Assembly (NCBI GenBank): GCA_964637655.1
Contig: CAZWUZ010000148.1
Span: 1-9,452 of the forward strand
From: CAZWUZ01 sp964637655 [NCBI: uncultured bacterium]
GTDB taxonomy: Bacteria; DAOPZR01
Direction: 5' to 3'
DNA: 9,452 nucleotides
Shown here: piece after piece, positions 1 through 7,458 of the stretch
How positions within the stretch are numbered: position 1 is the stretch's first letter
Layout of the letters: each line of letters opens with the position of its first letter
Notes under the pieces: model-generated
Database searches by the model: none
What the model was told of the DNA's origin: nothing
What the model saw: only the letters and a program-made list of their open reading frames with translations
Made by a program: the position numbers and the translations under genes

Positions 1-17
1 AAGGCGGATACAAAAAC

Positions 18-46
18 TTGCACGCTGCCCGACGGGATGGTATGCT
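18..46 (+). promoter_or_regulatory. Possible sigma70-type promoter for the large operon
   Basis: A TTGCAC hexamer at 18-23 is separated by 17 bases from TATGCT at 41-46. TGG directly precedes the -10 box, so it has the TGn form of an extended -10. The -35 is poor (three of six consensus positions) and the -10 has four of six. The first good start codon with a ribosome site is at 67, giving a short leader. Only 17 bases lie before it in the window, so an upstream promoter or read-through from an earlier gene is equally possible. Confidence 0.35.
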
Positions 47-66
47 CGCCGTCGAGGGGAAACGCA

Positions 67-324
67 ATGGACTGGCTTATTCTGGCGGGGGCGGTGCTGC
101 TCGGTGTCGGCATCGTCGCCTATATCCTGATGCACCTGACCGGCGGGGAAAGCCGCGACGCGGCGCGCGAGCGGCGCTGCCCGCTCTGCAAGAGCGTGCT
201 CGGGCAGGACGAGACGGTCGTGGCGCAGATCCTCACGCAGAAACCGCCGCAACAGATCAAGATCAAGGGGTGCCGGCACTGCCTGCCGCACTACCGCGAC
301 CTCCCCCCGGAGCAGAAACCATGA
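67..324 (+). CDS. Small membrane-anchored double-CxxC protein, function unknown
   Basis: This encodes 85 residues. The ATG at 67 was chosen over one at 37 because GAGGGG (54-59) lies seven bases before it and because it makes residues 4-24 one clean hydrophobic helix. A short linker follows, then CPLC at 38-41 and CRHC at 69-72, two Cys pairs placed to bind one zinc ion. The likely topology is an N-terminal anchor with a small cytoplasmic zinc finger. The paired-Cys layout resembles small conserved proteins I associate with spirochaetes, but I cannot name a family. Its stop overlaps the surE start (ATGA), so the two are probably translationally coupled. It is first in the operon within the window. 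That it is a real gene is fairly sure; the function is unknown. Confidence 0.75.
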   Translation: MDWLILAGAVLLGVGIVAYILMHLTGGESRDAARERRCPLCKSVLGQDETVVAQILTQKPPQQIKIKGCRHCLPHYRDLPPEQKP

Positions 325-1064
325 GCCGCCGCCCGCTGCTGGTGCTGACCAACGACGACGGCATCCTCGCCGACGGTATCCAGGTGCTGGCGCGCGCGCT
401 GGCCCGGGTCGGGCGCGTCGTGGTGGTGGCACCGGAAGGGGAGCGCAGCGCCATTTCGCGCGCGCTGTCGCTGACCCGCATCCTGCGCGCGAAGGAGGTG
501 GCGCGCGACCGCCACGCGGTGCAGGGGACGCCCACCGACTGCATCAACTACGCGCTCTTCGGGCTGCACCTCAAGCCCGCGCTGGTCATCTCCGGCATCA
601 ACCGCGGGCCCAACCTGGCGGATGACATCGCCTACTCGGGGACGGCGGCGGCGGCGGCGGAGGCGGCGGCGTTCGGGCTGACGGCATGCGCGCTGTCGCT
701 CGACATCGGCAAACGGCGCAACTATGCGCTGGCGGCGCGCTGGGGGGTGCGCGTGGCGCGGCAGCTGCTCGCCCGCGGGCTCCCTCCCCGCACCTACCTC
801 AACGTCAATGTGCCCGACCTCGCGCGGGTGCGCGGGGTGCGGGTCACGCAGGTGGGCGCGCGGCGCTACCGCAACGCGCTGACGCGGCGGGTCGACCCGT
901 TCGGCGGCGACTATTTCTGGCTGGGCGGCGGCAAGCCGCAGTGGCAACCGCAGCGTGATGCCGACCAGGACGCGGTGGCGGCCGGCTACGTCTCCGTTTC
1001 CCCCCTGACCCTCGATGTCACCGCGCATGCGCTGCGCGGTGAACTGGCGCAGTGGCGGTGGTGA
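321..1064 (+). CDS. surE: 5'/3'-nucleotidase SurE
   Basis: SurE is a cytoplasmic, metal-dependent phosphatase that removes phosphate from nucleoside 5'- and 3'-monophosphates, often with exopolyphosphatase activity. The protein has 247 residues, the usual length. The family signature is complete: N11-D12-D13-G14 for metal binding, the S43-A-I-S-R loop, GTPTDC at 69-74, SGINRGPN at 91-98 and YSGT at 105-108. The ATG at 321 overlaps the previous stop by four bases and has GGAG at 309-312, eight bases upstream. Residues after YSGT form an unusually alanine-rich helix encoded by a GCG/CGG run, where other SurE proteins have a more mixed sequence. The TPR gene overlaps its 3' end. Confidence 0.96.
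   Translation: MSRRPLLVLTNDDGILADGIQVLARALARVGRVVVVAPEGERSAISRALSLTRILRAKEVARDRHAVQGTPTDCINYALFGLHLKPALVISGINRGPNLADDIAYSGTAAAAAEAAAFGLTACALSLDIGKRRNYALAARWGVRVARQLLARGLPPRTYLNVNVPDLARVRGVRVTQVGARRYRNALTRRVDPFGGDYFWLGGGKPQWQPQRDADQDAVAAGYVSVSPLTLDVTAHALRGELAQWRW
643..670. repeat. Trinucleotide GCG/CGG run inside surE
   Basis: A nearly uninterrupted run of CGG/GCG triplets, broken by one GAG codon, encodes an Ala-rich stretch just after the YSGT motif of SurE. It keeps the reading frame when whole triplets are gained or lost. It most likely reflects high G+C plus a helix that tolerates alanine. Confidence 0.7.
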
Positions 1065-1771
1065 AACCGCAGGCGGCGCGGGCGCTGTTGCAGCAGGGAA
1101 TTGCCCTGCTGCGCGAACGCGAGTACCCCGAGGCGGCACAGGCGCTCACGGCGCATCTCGCCGCGCATCCCCGCGACAGCGAGGCGCTCTTCTACAGCGG
1201 GTTGTGCGCCGCCAACCTCGCCGAGGACGACCGCGCGGTGGAACATCTCGAGCGGGCGCTGGCGGGCGGGGTCGACGATGCGCAACGGCGGCAGGCGCTG
1301 GGGGTGCTCGGCTACCTCTTCGGGCGGCAGGAGGAACATGACCTCGCGCTGCACTATTTCGAGCAGCTGCTCGCGCTCGACCCGGAGAGCGTGACGGCGC
1401 GCTCGGGCATCGGCTATGCCGCCTTCGCCCGCGGCGATACCGGGCGCGCCCTGCGGATGTTCACCGAGGCGCTGGAGCGCCGCCCGCAGGATGCCTCGCT
1501 GCGCAACGCGCTCGGCTACGTCTACCTCGAGGGGAAGCACGATATCGCGCGGGCGCTGCAGGAGTGCACCGCGGCGCTTGCACTTGACCGCACCAACGGG
1601 GCAATCTACGATTCACTGGCATGGGCGTACCACCGGCAGGGTGACGCGGCGCAGGCGCGCACGCATATCGAGCGCGCGCGGCAGCTGCTGCCGCACCACC
1701 CGCTGGTCGAGGAGCATTACCGGGCGATTGCCGGCACTGCGGTGCCGGGGGAAACGGAGAAGGCGACATGA
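1052..1771 (+). CDS. Tetratricopeptide-repeat protein
   Basis: This 239-residue protein is built almost entirely of TPR helices. Units begin near residues 9, 43, 82, 116, 150 and 184, with typical G-Y/L-A and A-L-P positions, for example around G119-Y122, G155-Y158 and A190-Y193. It has no signal peptide or membrane segment, so it is probably a cytoplasmic scaffold binding a partner protein. The start is uncertain. GTG codons lie at 1052, 1058 and 1061; GGTGA at 1038-1042 favours 1052, while 1061 would give the four-base GTGA overlap seen elsewhere in this operon. Its stop overlaps the sppA start. TPR sequence alone does not reveal the partner; SurE or SppA are the obvious candidates by position. 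Confidence 0.88.
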   Translation: MAVVKPQAARALLQQGIALLREREYPEAAQALTAHLAAHPRDSEALFYSGLCAANLAEDDRAVEHLERALAGGVDDAQRRQALGVLGYLFGRQEEHDLALHYFEQLLALDPESVTARSGIGYAAFARGDTGRALRMFTEALERRPQDASLRNALGYVYLEGKHDIARALQECTAALALDRTNGAIYDSLAWAYHRQGDAAQARTHIERARQLLPHHPLVEEHYRAIAGTAVPGETEKAT

Positions 1772-2667
1772 AGACGCGCTGGGGTGTGGCGTTCGGCCTG
1801 CTGGTGGCCGGGTGCCTCGCGGTGGTGCTGGGTATTGAACTGGTGGTGCTGCTCGTCGGCGGCTTGGGCGGGAGCAGCGTGTCGCTGCCGGGGATGAAGA
1901 AGATCGCGCTGCTGACCGTGGACGGGGTCATCTTCGACACCTCGCGGCAGATCGAATTCGTCAACGAGCAGCGCGAGGACGACGCGGTCAAGGCGCTGGT
2001 GCTGCGCATCGATTCGCCGGGGGGCGGCGCGGCCGCTTCACAGGAATTGTTCCGCGAGCTGATGAAGTTCAGGGAGACGGGCCGGCCGGTCATCGCCAGC
2101 GTCGGGGCGCTCGGCGCCTCGGGCGGCTACTACCTCGCCGCGGCCGCTGATACCATCTACGTCGCCGAGTGCTCGCAGGTCGGCAGCATCGGCGTGATCA
2201 TGGATTTCTACAACATCAGCGAGGTGCTGCGCAAGATCGGCCTCGCCCCGCGCACGTTTACCGCCGGGACGATGAAGGACGTGCCGAGCGCGACGCGCGA
2301 CATGAGCGACACCGAGCGGCAGTACGTGCAGGGGATCCTCGACGACGTGCATGACCAGTTCATCAGCGATATCTGCCGCGGGCGCGACATGGAACGCGTC
2401 GTGCTCGAACCGCTCGCCGACGGGCGCGTCTATACCGGGCGGCAGGCGCTGGCGTTCGGGCTGGTGGATGCCTATGGCACGCTCGACGATGCCAAGGCGG
2501 CGGCCGCCGCGGCCGCGGGGATCAGCGGCGAGCCGCGCTACACGGAATATAAGCCGCCCGAGCAGAAAGGGCTGCTGCAGCTGCTGACCACGTTCGGGGA
2601 ACGCCTGCATGCGCTGCTCCCGCCGCCGCAGGTCAACGGCGGCCTGCGCTTCCAGTACGCGCCATGA
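1768..2667 (+). CDS. sppA: Signal peptide peptidase SppA, short form (peptidase family S49)
   Basis: SppA is a membrane-bound serine protease that degrades signal peptides left after protein export. At 299 residues this is the short, single-domain form. Residues 7-31 form an N-terminal membrane anchor with the catalytic domain outside the cytoplasm. Ser118 in GASGGYY is the likely nucleophile and Lys170 (AGTMKD) the general base; their 52-residue spacing equals that of Ser147 and Lys199 in Bacillus subtilis SppA. The RIDSPGGG segment (80-87) is also typical of S49. GGAG at 1756-1759 precedes the ATG by eight bases, and the start overlaps the TPR stop (ATGA). The C-terminal alanine run (about 244-250) is low-complexity. 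Confidence 0.94.
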   Translation: MKTRWGVAFGLLVAGCLAVVLGIELVVLLVGGLGGSSVSLPGMKKIALLTVDGVIFDTSRQIEFVNEQREDDAVKALVLRIDSPGGGAAASQELFRELMKFRETGRPVIASVGALGASGGYYLAAAADTIYVAECSQVGSIGVIMDFYNISEVLRKIGLAPRTFTAGTMKDVPSATRDMSDTERQYVQGILDDVHDQFISDICRGRDMERVVLEPLADGRVYTGRQALAFGLVDAYGTLDDAKAAAAAAAGISGEPRYTEYKPPEQKGLLQLLTTFGERLHALLPPPQVNGGLRFQYAP

Positions 2668-3188
2668 ACACCTGCACGGTTTGCGGCCACGCGGTGCGCC
2701 GCGAGTCGCAGTTCTGCACCGCCTGCGGGACCATGGTGCCGCACGAGAGCGCACCGGCGGCAGTGGCGCCGGCATCGGCACCGGCGGCCGCGACCCCGCT
2801 CGCGCCGCGCGCGACCGGGCGGAGCTTCGGTCCCGCGCTGCTGCTGCACATGGTCTATCCCGGGGCCGGGCTGCTCTATGCCGAGGCGGCCGCGCTCGGC
2901 ACGGCGATGATCCTCGTCACCACGGTTGGACTCGGGTGGGGGACGGTGGCGTTGTGGCGCGGCCTGCGCGCGGCGCTGCAGCAGCAGAGCGCGCTGGCGG
3001 AACGGGGATTCGCACTGCTGGTTTTTCTCGGTGTGCTGCTGCTCTGGGGTGCGGGTATCGGTATGACGAAGCGCGCGGTGGCGGCGTACAACGCCGGACG
3101 CGTCGCGCATGGCGGGCGCGTCCTGCTGCTCATTATCTGGGAACTGCTGGCCCTGGTCGCGGTCACCGGGCTGCTGCTGGTGCGCTGA
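2664..3188 (+). CDS. Zinc-ribbon membrane protein, function unknown
   Basis: A 174-residue protein. It opens with a short zinc ribbon, C4-x2-C7 and C18-x2-C21, of the kind found at the N terminus of many small bacterial membrane proteins. A Pro/Ala linker (about 29-50) follows, then hydrophobic segments near 56-72, 75-98, 116-134 and 152-173, suggesting three or four membrane helices. The YPGAGLLY stretch (65-72) resembles the PGxGxxY turn of TM2-like zinc-ribbon membrane proteins. The protein probably senses or scaffolds at the inner membrane, which is inference only. The ATG overlaps the sppA stop by four bases and has no visible ribosome site, so translation likely depends on coupling to sppA. 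Confidence 0.82.
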   Translation: MNTCTVCGHAVRRESQFCTACGTMVPHESAPAAVAPASAPAAATPLAPRATGRSFGPALLLHMVYPGAGLLYAEAAALGTAMILVTTVGLGWGTVALWRGLRAALQQQSALAERGFALLVFLGVLLLWGAGIGMTKRAVAAYNAGRVAHGGRVLLLIIWELLALVAVTGLLLVR

Positions 3189-3189
3189 G

Positions 3190-3681
3190 ATGGGCCCGGT
3201 CGCGCTCTACCCCGGCAGTTTCGACCCCGTCACCTTCGGGCACCTCGATATCATCCGCCGTGCCGCGCCGCTGTACGCCACGCTCCATGTCGCGGTGCTG
3301 CGCCACCCCGACAAGCAGACGCTGTTCAATGAGGCGGAGCGCGTGGCGATGATCACGCAGGCGACGCACGACCTGCCCAACGTGCGGGTCAGCGCGTTTG
3401 GCGGCCTGCTGGTCGACTACGCGCGGCAGTGCGGGGCCACGGTCATCGTCCGCGGCCTGCGCGCCATCACCGATTTCGAGTACGAGTTCCAGATGGCGCA
3501 GATGAACCGCACGCTGGCACCCGCCATCGACACGGTCTTCCTCATGACCGCCCAGCAGTATGCCTATGTCAGTTCGCGCGTGGTGAAGGAAATCGCCCGC
3601 TTTGGCGGCGATATCTCGGCACTGGTGACGCCCGCGGTGGCGGCGCAGGTGCGCGACCGCATCCGGAAGGAAAAACCATGA
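3190..3681 (+). CDS. coaD: Pantetheine-phosphate adenylyltransferase CoaD
   Basis: CoaD joins ATP and 4'-phosphopantetheine to give dephospho-CoA and pyrophosphate, the penultimate step of coenzyme A synthesis. The 163 residues match the family length. Visible signatures are YPGSFDP (7-13) with the TxGH nucleotide-binding motif T15-F-G-H18, the RGLR segment (88-91) followed by DFEYE, and SSRVVKE (128-134) near the C terminus, equivalent to the ISSSxVKE region of Escherichia coli CoaD. The ATG lies one base after the preceding stop with no clear Shine-Dalgarno, so coupling is likely. The 3' end overlaps pta, the gene for an enzyme that uses CoA. Confidence 0.97.
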   Translation: MGPVALYPGSFDPVTFGHLDIIRRAAPLYATLHVAVLRHPDKQTLFNEAERVAMITQATHDLPNVRVSAFGGLLVDYARQCGATVIVRGLRAITDFEYEFQMAQMNRTLAPAIDTVFLMTAQQYAYVSSRVVKEIARFGGDISALVTPAVAAQVRDRIRKEKP

Positions 3682-4676
3682 ACCCGATCATGCAGGCCAT
3701 CCACGACACGGCGCGACGCAAGCAGAAGCGACTCGTCCTCCCCGAGGGGGAGGATGTGCGCACGCTGCAGGCGGCGCAGCGCCTCCGCACGGAGAAACTC
3801 GCGGCGGAAGTGATCATCTTCGGCGAAGCGGCGGCGCTCACGGCGGCGGCACAGGCGGCGGGGGCCGACCTGACGGGGTGCACCTTCGTGCAGCCGGCCA
3901 GTGACCCGCGCCTGACAGCGTACGCGGCGCTGCTGCATGAGCGGCGCCAGGCGAAGGGGATGACGGAGGAGAAGGCGCTGGCGGCGGCGGCGCAACCGCT
4001 CATGTTCGGGGCGCTGATGGTGCAGGCGGGTGACGCCGACGGCATGGTCTCGGGTGCGGTCAACACCACCGGGGACCTGATCCGCGCCGCGCTCTTCGGC
4101 ATCGGCACGCGTCCGGGCATCCCGATCATTTCCAGCTACTTCATCATGCTCTCCCCGCGTGCGGAATTCGGGGAGCAGGGGGCGGTGCTCTTCGCCGACT
4201 GCGCCGTGGTGCAGGCACCGACGGCGGAGCAGCTGGCGGCCATCGCGCGCAGCACGGCCGACTCGGCCCGCCGCCTGCTCGGCTGGGAGCCGCGGGTCGC
4301 CATGCTTTCGTACTCGACCAAGGGGAGCGCGCAACACGAACTGGTCGACAAGGTCAGGGCGGCGACGGAACTGGTGCGGCAGCAGGAACCGGGGCTGCTC
4401 GTCGACGGGGAGCTGCAGGCGGACGCCGCGCTGGTCGCCGCCGTCGGGGCGCGCAAGTGCGCGGGGAGTCCCGTGGCGGGCAACGCCAACATTCTCATCT
4501 TCCCCGATCTCAATGCGGGCAACATCGGCTACAAACTGGTCGAGCGCCTCGGCGGGGCGGAGGCCATCGGGCCTATCCTGCAGGGGCTCAACAAGCCGGT
4601 CAATGACCTGTCGCGCGGCTGCAAGGTGGATGACATCGTCAATGTCGCCGCGGTCACGGCGGCGAGCAGCGACTGA
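3678..4676 (+). CDS. pta: Phosphate acetyltransferase Pta (short form)
   Basis: Pta interconverts acetyl-CoA plus phosphate and acetyl phosphate plus CoA; with acetate kinase it makes ATP from acetyl-CoA or activates acetate. At 332 residues it is the short form without the N-terminal regulatory domain found in enteric bacteria. LPEGED at 21-26, the [11 protein letters not shown] segment, the YSTKGSA motif and the C-terminal [11 protein letters not shown] are all present. S312, R313 and D319 correspond in sequence and spacing to Ser309, Arg310 and Asp316 of the Methanosarcina thermophila enzyme. GGAAGGA at 3665-3671, six bases before the ATG, is one of the best ribosome sites in the operon. 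The start overlaps the coaD stop. No acetate kinase gene is in the window. Confidence 0.97.
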   Translation: MNPIMQAIHDTARRKQKRLVLPEGEDVRTLQAAQRLRTEKLAAEVIIFGEAAALTAAAQAAGADLTGCTFVQPASDPRLTAYAALLHERRQAKGMTEEKALAAAAQPLMFGALMVQAGDADGMVSGAVNTTGDLIRAALFGIGTRPGIPIISSYFIMLSPRAEFGEQGAVLFADCAVVQAPTAEQLAAIARSTADSARRLLGWEPRVAMLSYSTKGSAQHELVDKVRAATELVRQQEPGLLVDGELQADAALVAAVGARKCAGSPVAGNANILIFPDLNAGNIGYKLVERLGGAEAIGPILQGLNKPVNDLSRGCKVDDIVNVAAVTAASSD

Positions 4677-4677
4677 C

Positions 4678-5439
4678 ATGTTCCGGCGCTGGCGGCTGGC
4701 GGCCGGCGCGCTGCTGCTGCTGGGCGGCTGCCAGCTGACGGTTGAACCGCTCGATGAGTCGGTGCCGCGCTTCCTCACCGGCACCGGCCGCGAGCGGCAG
4801 TACCGTTCCTACCCGAACGCGGCGGCGGCGGTGCAGGCCGCGCTCGGCGCACAGGCGGTGGTTGCGCAGCGCTGGCGCATCCAGAATGATGCCGAATTTA
4901 CCGCCGCCACCGGCACGGGGCGACCGGCCGCGCTCGAACTCCTCTGCCGCATCGGCATGGACGGCCGCTGGTTTATCGCGGCAGCCCGCCCGGTACCGGA
5001 CGACACCAGCGCCGTGCGGATACCGGCACAGTTCCCGGAAATTGACCGGCTCGGCCTGCAGCCCGCTGCCTGGAACGGGGCGGGCACCCCGCAGCCGCTC
5101 CCCGACGACGAACGCTGGCGGCTGGCGGCTGACCTCGTGGCGCGCTGGTGCGCGGCGCTGCCGCGGGGTGACGCGGCACCGCTCGTTTCACCCGACGGCT
5201 ATCGCACCACCTACTACCGCTTTTTTTCGCCGGCCGCACGACGTACGCTGGCCGGCGCCACGCCGGGCGGCGCGTGGGGGGTGAGTGCGGACGGTGAACT
5301 GCAGTTTGCGGCAACTGTGCGCCGTACCTGGGCGGGAACCGCGTCGGTGCAGCCGCTGCTGCTGCTGGTGGTGTTCGACGGGGAGCGGCCCGTCATCGGC
5401 GCGATTCACTGCGGCCCGGTGCAGGGGGTGCGCGCCTGA
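4678..5439 (+). CDS. Predicted lipoprotein, function unknown
   Basis: This encodes 253 residues. An R-R-x-R N terminus, a hydrophobic core (7-15) and the lipobox LGGC ending at Cys18 mark a lipoprotein signal sequence, so the mature protein should be lipid-anchored and outside the cytoplasm. The residue after Cys18 is Gln, not Asp, so nothing signals inner-membrane retention. The rest looks like a soluble globular domain with three further cysteines and many W/Y/F residues, for example the TTYYRFF cluster. I do not recognise the family. The ATG is one base after the pta stop and lacks a clear ribosome site. Base composition and third-position G+C look like the neighbours, so there is no sign of recent transfer. 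Confidence 0.8.
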   Translation: MFRRWRLAAGALLLLGGCQLTVEPLDESVPRFLTGTGRERQYRSYPNAAAAVQAALGAQAVVAQRWRIQNDAEFTAATGTGRPAALELLCRIGMDGRWFIAAARPVPDDTSAVRIPAQFPEIDRLGLQPAAWNGAGTPQPLPDDERWRLAADLVARWCAALPRGDAAPLVSPDGYRTTYYRFFSPAARRTLAGATPGGAWGVSADGELQFAATVRRTWAGTASVQPLLLLVVFDGERPVIGAIHCGPVQGVRA

Positions 5440-5444
5440 GCACG

Positions 5445-6266
5445 ATGCTGCGTGCCGCCGCGGTGCAGCTCGCGTCCGGCAGTGACCCGCAGCAGAATCT
5501 TGAGCGGATTGGCGTGCAGGTGCGCGCGGCGGCAGCAGCGGGGGCGCGGCTGGTGGTGCTGCCGGAGAACTGCCTCTACCGCGGGCCGCAGGAACACCTG
5601 CCGGCGGTCGCGCGTGCGGCGGTCCCCGCGCTGCGCGAGGCGTGCGCCCAGCTGGCCCGCGCGCACGCGCTCTGGCTGGTTGCGGGCGGTGTGCCGCTGC
5701 CGCAGGACGACAAGGTGGCCAATACCGCGCTCGTCTATAACCCGGCGGGCGACTGCACGGCGCAGTACCGCAAACTGCACCTGTTCGATGTCGACCTCGG
5801 GGAGACACTGTGCCGCCGCGAATCGGACCATTTCGTCGCGGGTGACGAGGTCGGCATGAGTGTTATCGACGGCATCGTCACCGGGCTGGCCATCTGCTAC
5901 GACCTGCGCTTCAGCGAACTGTTCCGCCGGCAGAGCGGCGGCGGGGCGGAACTCTGCCTGCTCCCTGCCGATTTCACCCTGCATACCGGACGCGCGCACT
6001 GGGATATCCTGGTACGCGCCCGCGCCATCGAAAACCAGTTCTTCCTGATTGCGCCCAACCAGGCGGGGAGCGTGCCGCAGGGCGGGGAAAGCTACGGCCA
6101 TTCGCTCATCGTCGGGCCGTGGGGCGAGGTGCTCGCCGCCTGTGGTGACGAGACGGAAGGGCTCGCGGTGGCCGACCTTGATTTCGCCTACCTGCGCCGC
6201 GTGCGGGCGGAACTTCCGGTGCTCACCCACCGTCGTCCGCTGCGCGGGGGACTGCTGCGCCCGTGA
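5445..6266 (+). CDS. Carbon-nitrogen hydrolase (nitrilase superfamily, Nit/omega-amidase-like)
   Basis: Nitrilase-superfamily enzymes hydrolyse amide or nitrile carbon-nitrogen bonds with a Glu-Lys-Cys triad. Here the triad is E41 (LPEN), K110 (YRKLHLFD) and C151 (ICYDLRF). KLHLFDVD and CYDLRF together resemble the Nit1/Nit2 group (deaminated glutathione amidase or omega-amidase), which repairs or removes side products such as alpha-ketoglutaramate. The 273 residues match that group. The exact substrate cannot be read from sequence; a dietary-amide or carbamoyl-type amidase is possible but less likely. The ATG lies five bases after the lipoprotein stop. The C-terminal stop overlaps the GTG start of amrS, so expression of the two is probably linked. 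Confidence 0.92.
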   Translation: MLRAAAVQLASGSDPQQNLERIGVQVRAAAAAGARLVVLPENCLYRGPQEHLPAVARAAVPALREACAQLARAHALWLVAGGVPLPQDDKVANTALVYNPAGDCTAQYRKLHLFDVDLGETLCRRESDHFVAGDEVGMSVIDGIVTGLAICYDLRFSELFRRQSGGGAELCLLPADFTLHTGRAHWDILVRARAIENQFFLIAPNQAGSVPQGGESYGHSLIVGPWGEVLAACGDETEGLAVADLDFAYLRRVRAELPVLTHRRPLRGGLLRP

Positions 6267-7270
6267 GCAGCGCCGCCCACTGGCGGCGTGAGGGGGACAC
6301 CGTGGTCTGCGGGCTCTGCCCGCATGGCTGCCGCCTGCGCGAGGGACAGTGCGGGCGTTGCGGGGTGCGGCAGGCGCGCGGGGGTGAACTCCATTCGCTG
6401 AATGACGGCATACTCGCCGCGGCGTCAGCCGACCCGGTGGAAAAAAAGCCGCTCTACCATTTCCTTCCCGGAAGCATGATCTTTTCCGTCGCCGCCCCCG
6501 GGTGCAATTTCACCTGTGCGCAATGCCAGAACTGGCAGCTGTCGGACGATCCGCGCCGGACCGGGCGTATCGACGGGGAACGGGCGACCGCAGCTGAAGT
6601 GGTGGCGGCTGCCCGTCGCAGCGACTGCCCGTCACTGGCCTACACCTATTCCGAGCCGACCGTGTGGTTCGAGTACCTGCTGGCGATGGCACGTGGTGCC
6701 CGGGAGGCGGGACTGCGCAACGCGGTGGTCAGCAATGCCTACATCAGCGCGGCGCCTCGGGCGGAACTGCTGCCGCTGCTCGATGCCGCCAATTATGACC
6801 TCAAGAGTTTCCGCGATGACACCTACCGCCGCGTCTATGGCGGGACGCTGGCCCCGGTGCTCGAAACGATTGCGGCCGCCGTGGCTGCCGGGGTCTGGGT
6901 CGAGGTGACTACGCTGGTCATCCCGACGGTCAACGACAGCGATGATGAACTGCGCGCCATCGCGCAGTGGCTGGCAGCGCTGTCGGTGGATATCCCGTGG
7001 CATGTCAGCGCCTTTTATCCGACGCATCGTCTGACCGAGGTGCCCTTCACGCCGCCAGCAACGCTGCAGCGCGCGCGGGCCGTCGGACTGGCGGCGGGTC
7101 TGCGCTCTGTCTACACCGGCAATGTCGCGGATGCGGCGGGAAGCACCACGGTCTGCCCTGCCTGCGGGGCGGCAGTCGTCGTCCGTGACGGGTTTCGCGT
7201 GACGGATCTGCGGTTGCGTGACGGGAAATGTGCGGCCTGCGGCGCAACGATTGCCGGGGTCTGGCGGTAG
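6263..7270 (+). CDS. amrS: AmmeMemoRadiSam-system radical SAM protein AmrS
   Basis: This 335-residue protein has all AmrS hallmarks. An N-terminal Cys-rich block (C16, C19, C23, C30, C33, including CGLCPHGC) is followed by the radical-SAM CxxxCxxC at C81, C85, C88 (CNFTCAQC) and a C-terminal zinc-ribbon-like pair (C298/C301 and C323/C326). Such proteins should bind a 4Fe-4S cluster and cleave S-adenosylmethionine to start a radical reaction; the physiological substrate of AmrS is unsettled. The family is named from its link to AMMECR1- and MEMO-like proteins, but no such genes occur in the window. The GTG start at 6263 overlaps the upstream stop (GTGA); GGGGGA at 6246-6251 is a distant ribosome site. 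It is the last gene of the + strand run. Confidence 0.93.
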   Translation: MSSAAHWRREGDTVVCGLCPHGCRLREGQCGRCGVRQARGGELHSLNDGILAAASADPVEKKPLYHFLPGSMIFSVAAPGCNFTCAQCQNWQLSDDPRRTGRIDGERATAAEVVAAARRSDCPSLAYTYSEPTVWFEYLLAMARGAREAGLRNAVVSNAYISAAPRAELLPLLDAANYDLKSFRDDTYRRVYGGTLAPVLETIAAAVAAGVWVEVTTLVIPTVNDSDDELRAIAQWLAALSVDIPWHVSAFYPTHRLTEVPFTPPATLQRARAVGLAAGLRSVYTGNVADAAGSTTVCPACGAAVVVRDGFRVTDLRLRDGKCAACGATIAGVWR

Positions 7271-7290
7271 CGGGTACGCTTCTGGCAGGG

Positions 7291-7405
7291 TGTCAGGCAG
7301 GGGCAAGAGAGCAGGAGGAGCGCGTAAACCGGCAGTGGGTGGTGTACCGCAGTGCGCGACTCCGGCAGCGCATCAGGCAACCGCAGCAGAGGAGGAGGAG
7401 CGCAG
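7291..7405 (+). repeat. Intergenic element with 80-bp period, locus A (3' of amrS)
   Basis: Two copies of a roughly 36-base purine-rich core, starting at 7291 and 7371, match at about 28 of 38 positions. Each ends in GGAGCGC (7317-7323 and 7397-7403), exactly 80 bases apart. The second copy leads straight into the A-tract and hairpin of the terminator. The same layout, period and core end occur at 8577-8691. The region has no credible reading frame of its own. Confidence 0.55.
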
Positions 7406-7440
7406 AAAAAACCCGGCGGTGGATTCACCGCCGGGCTTTT
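7406..7440. terminator. Bidirectional rho-independent terminator
   Basis: A perfect ten-base-pair stem (7412-7421 with 7426-7435) closes a GATT loop. Six A residues precede it (7406-7411) and CTTTT follows (7436-7440). Read on the + strand it ends the amrS operon; read on the - strand the A-tract becomes six U residues and it ends the histone-like gene, whose stop is about 20 bases away. Confidence 0.93.
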
Positions 7441-7458
7441 GCGTGTCGCTGAACGACG

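Noticed and set aside
291-1139. Long - strand open frames opposite surE, coaD/pta and the nitrilase gene
   Set aside because: They are Arg/Pro/Ala-rich mirror frames typical of G+C-rich coding DNA, without ribosome sites or recognisable domains, and the + strand genes there are certain.
2494-2520. GCG/GCC run at the 3' end of sppA as a phase-variation tract
   Set aside because: It is made of whole triplets with mixed codons, so slippage would not shift the frame, and it simply encodes alanines.
7228-7452. A + strand frame past the amrS stop with a lipobox-like LLAGC stretch
   Set aside because: It starts inside amrS without a ribosome site, runs through the terminator hairpin and turns into Arg-rich low-complexity sequence. 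The lipobox resemblance is probably chance.
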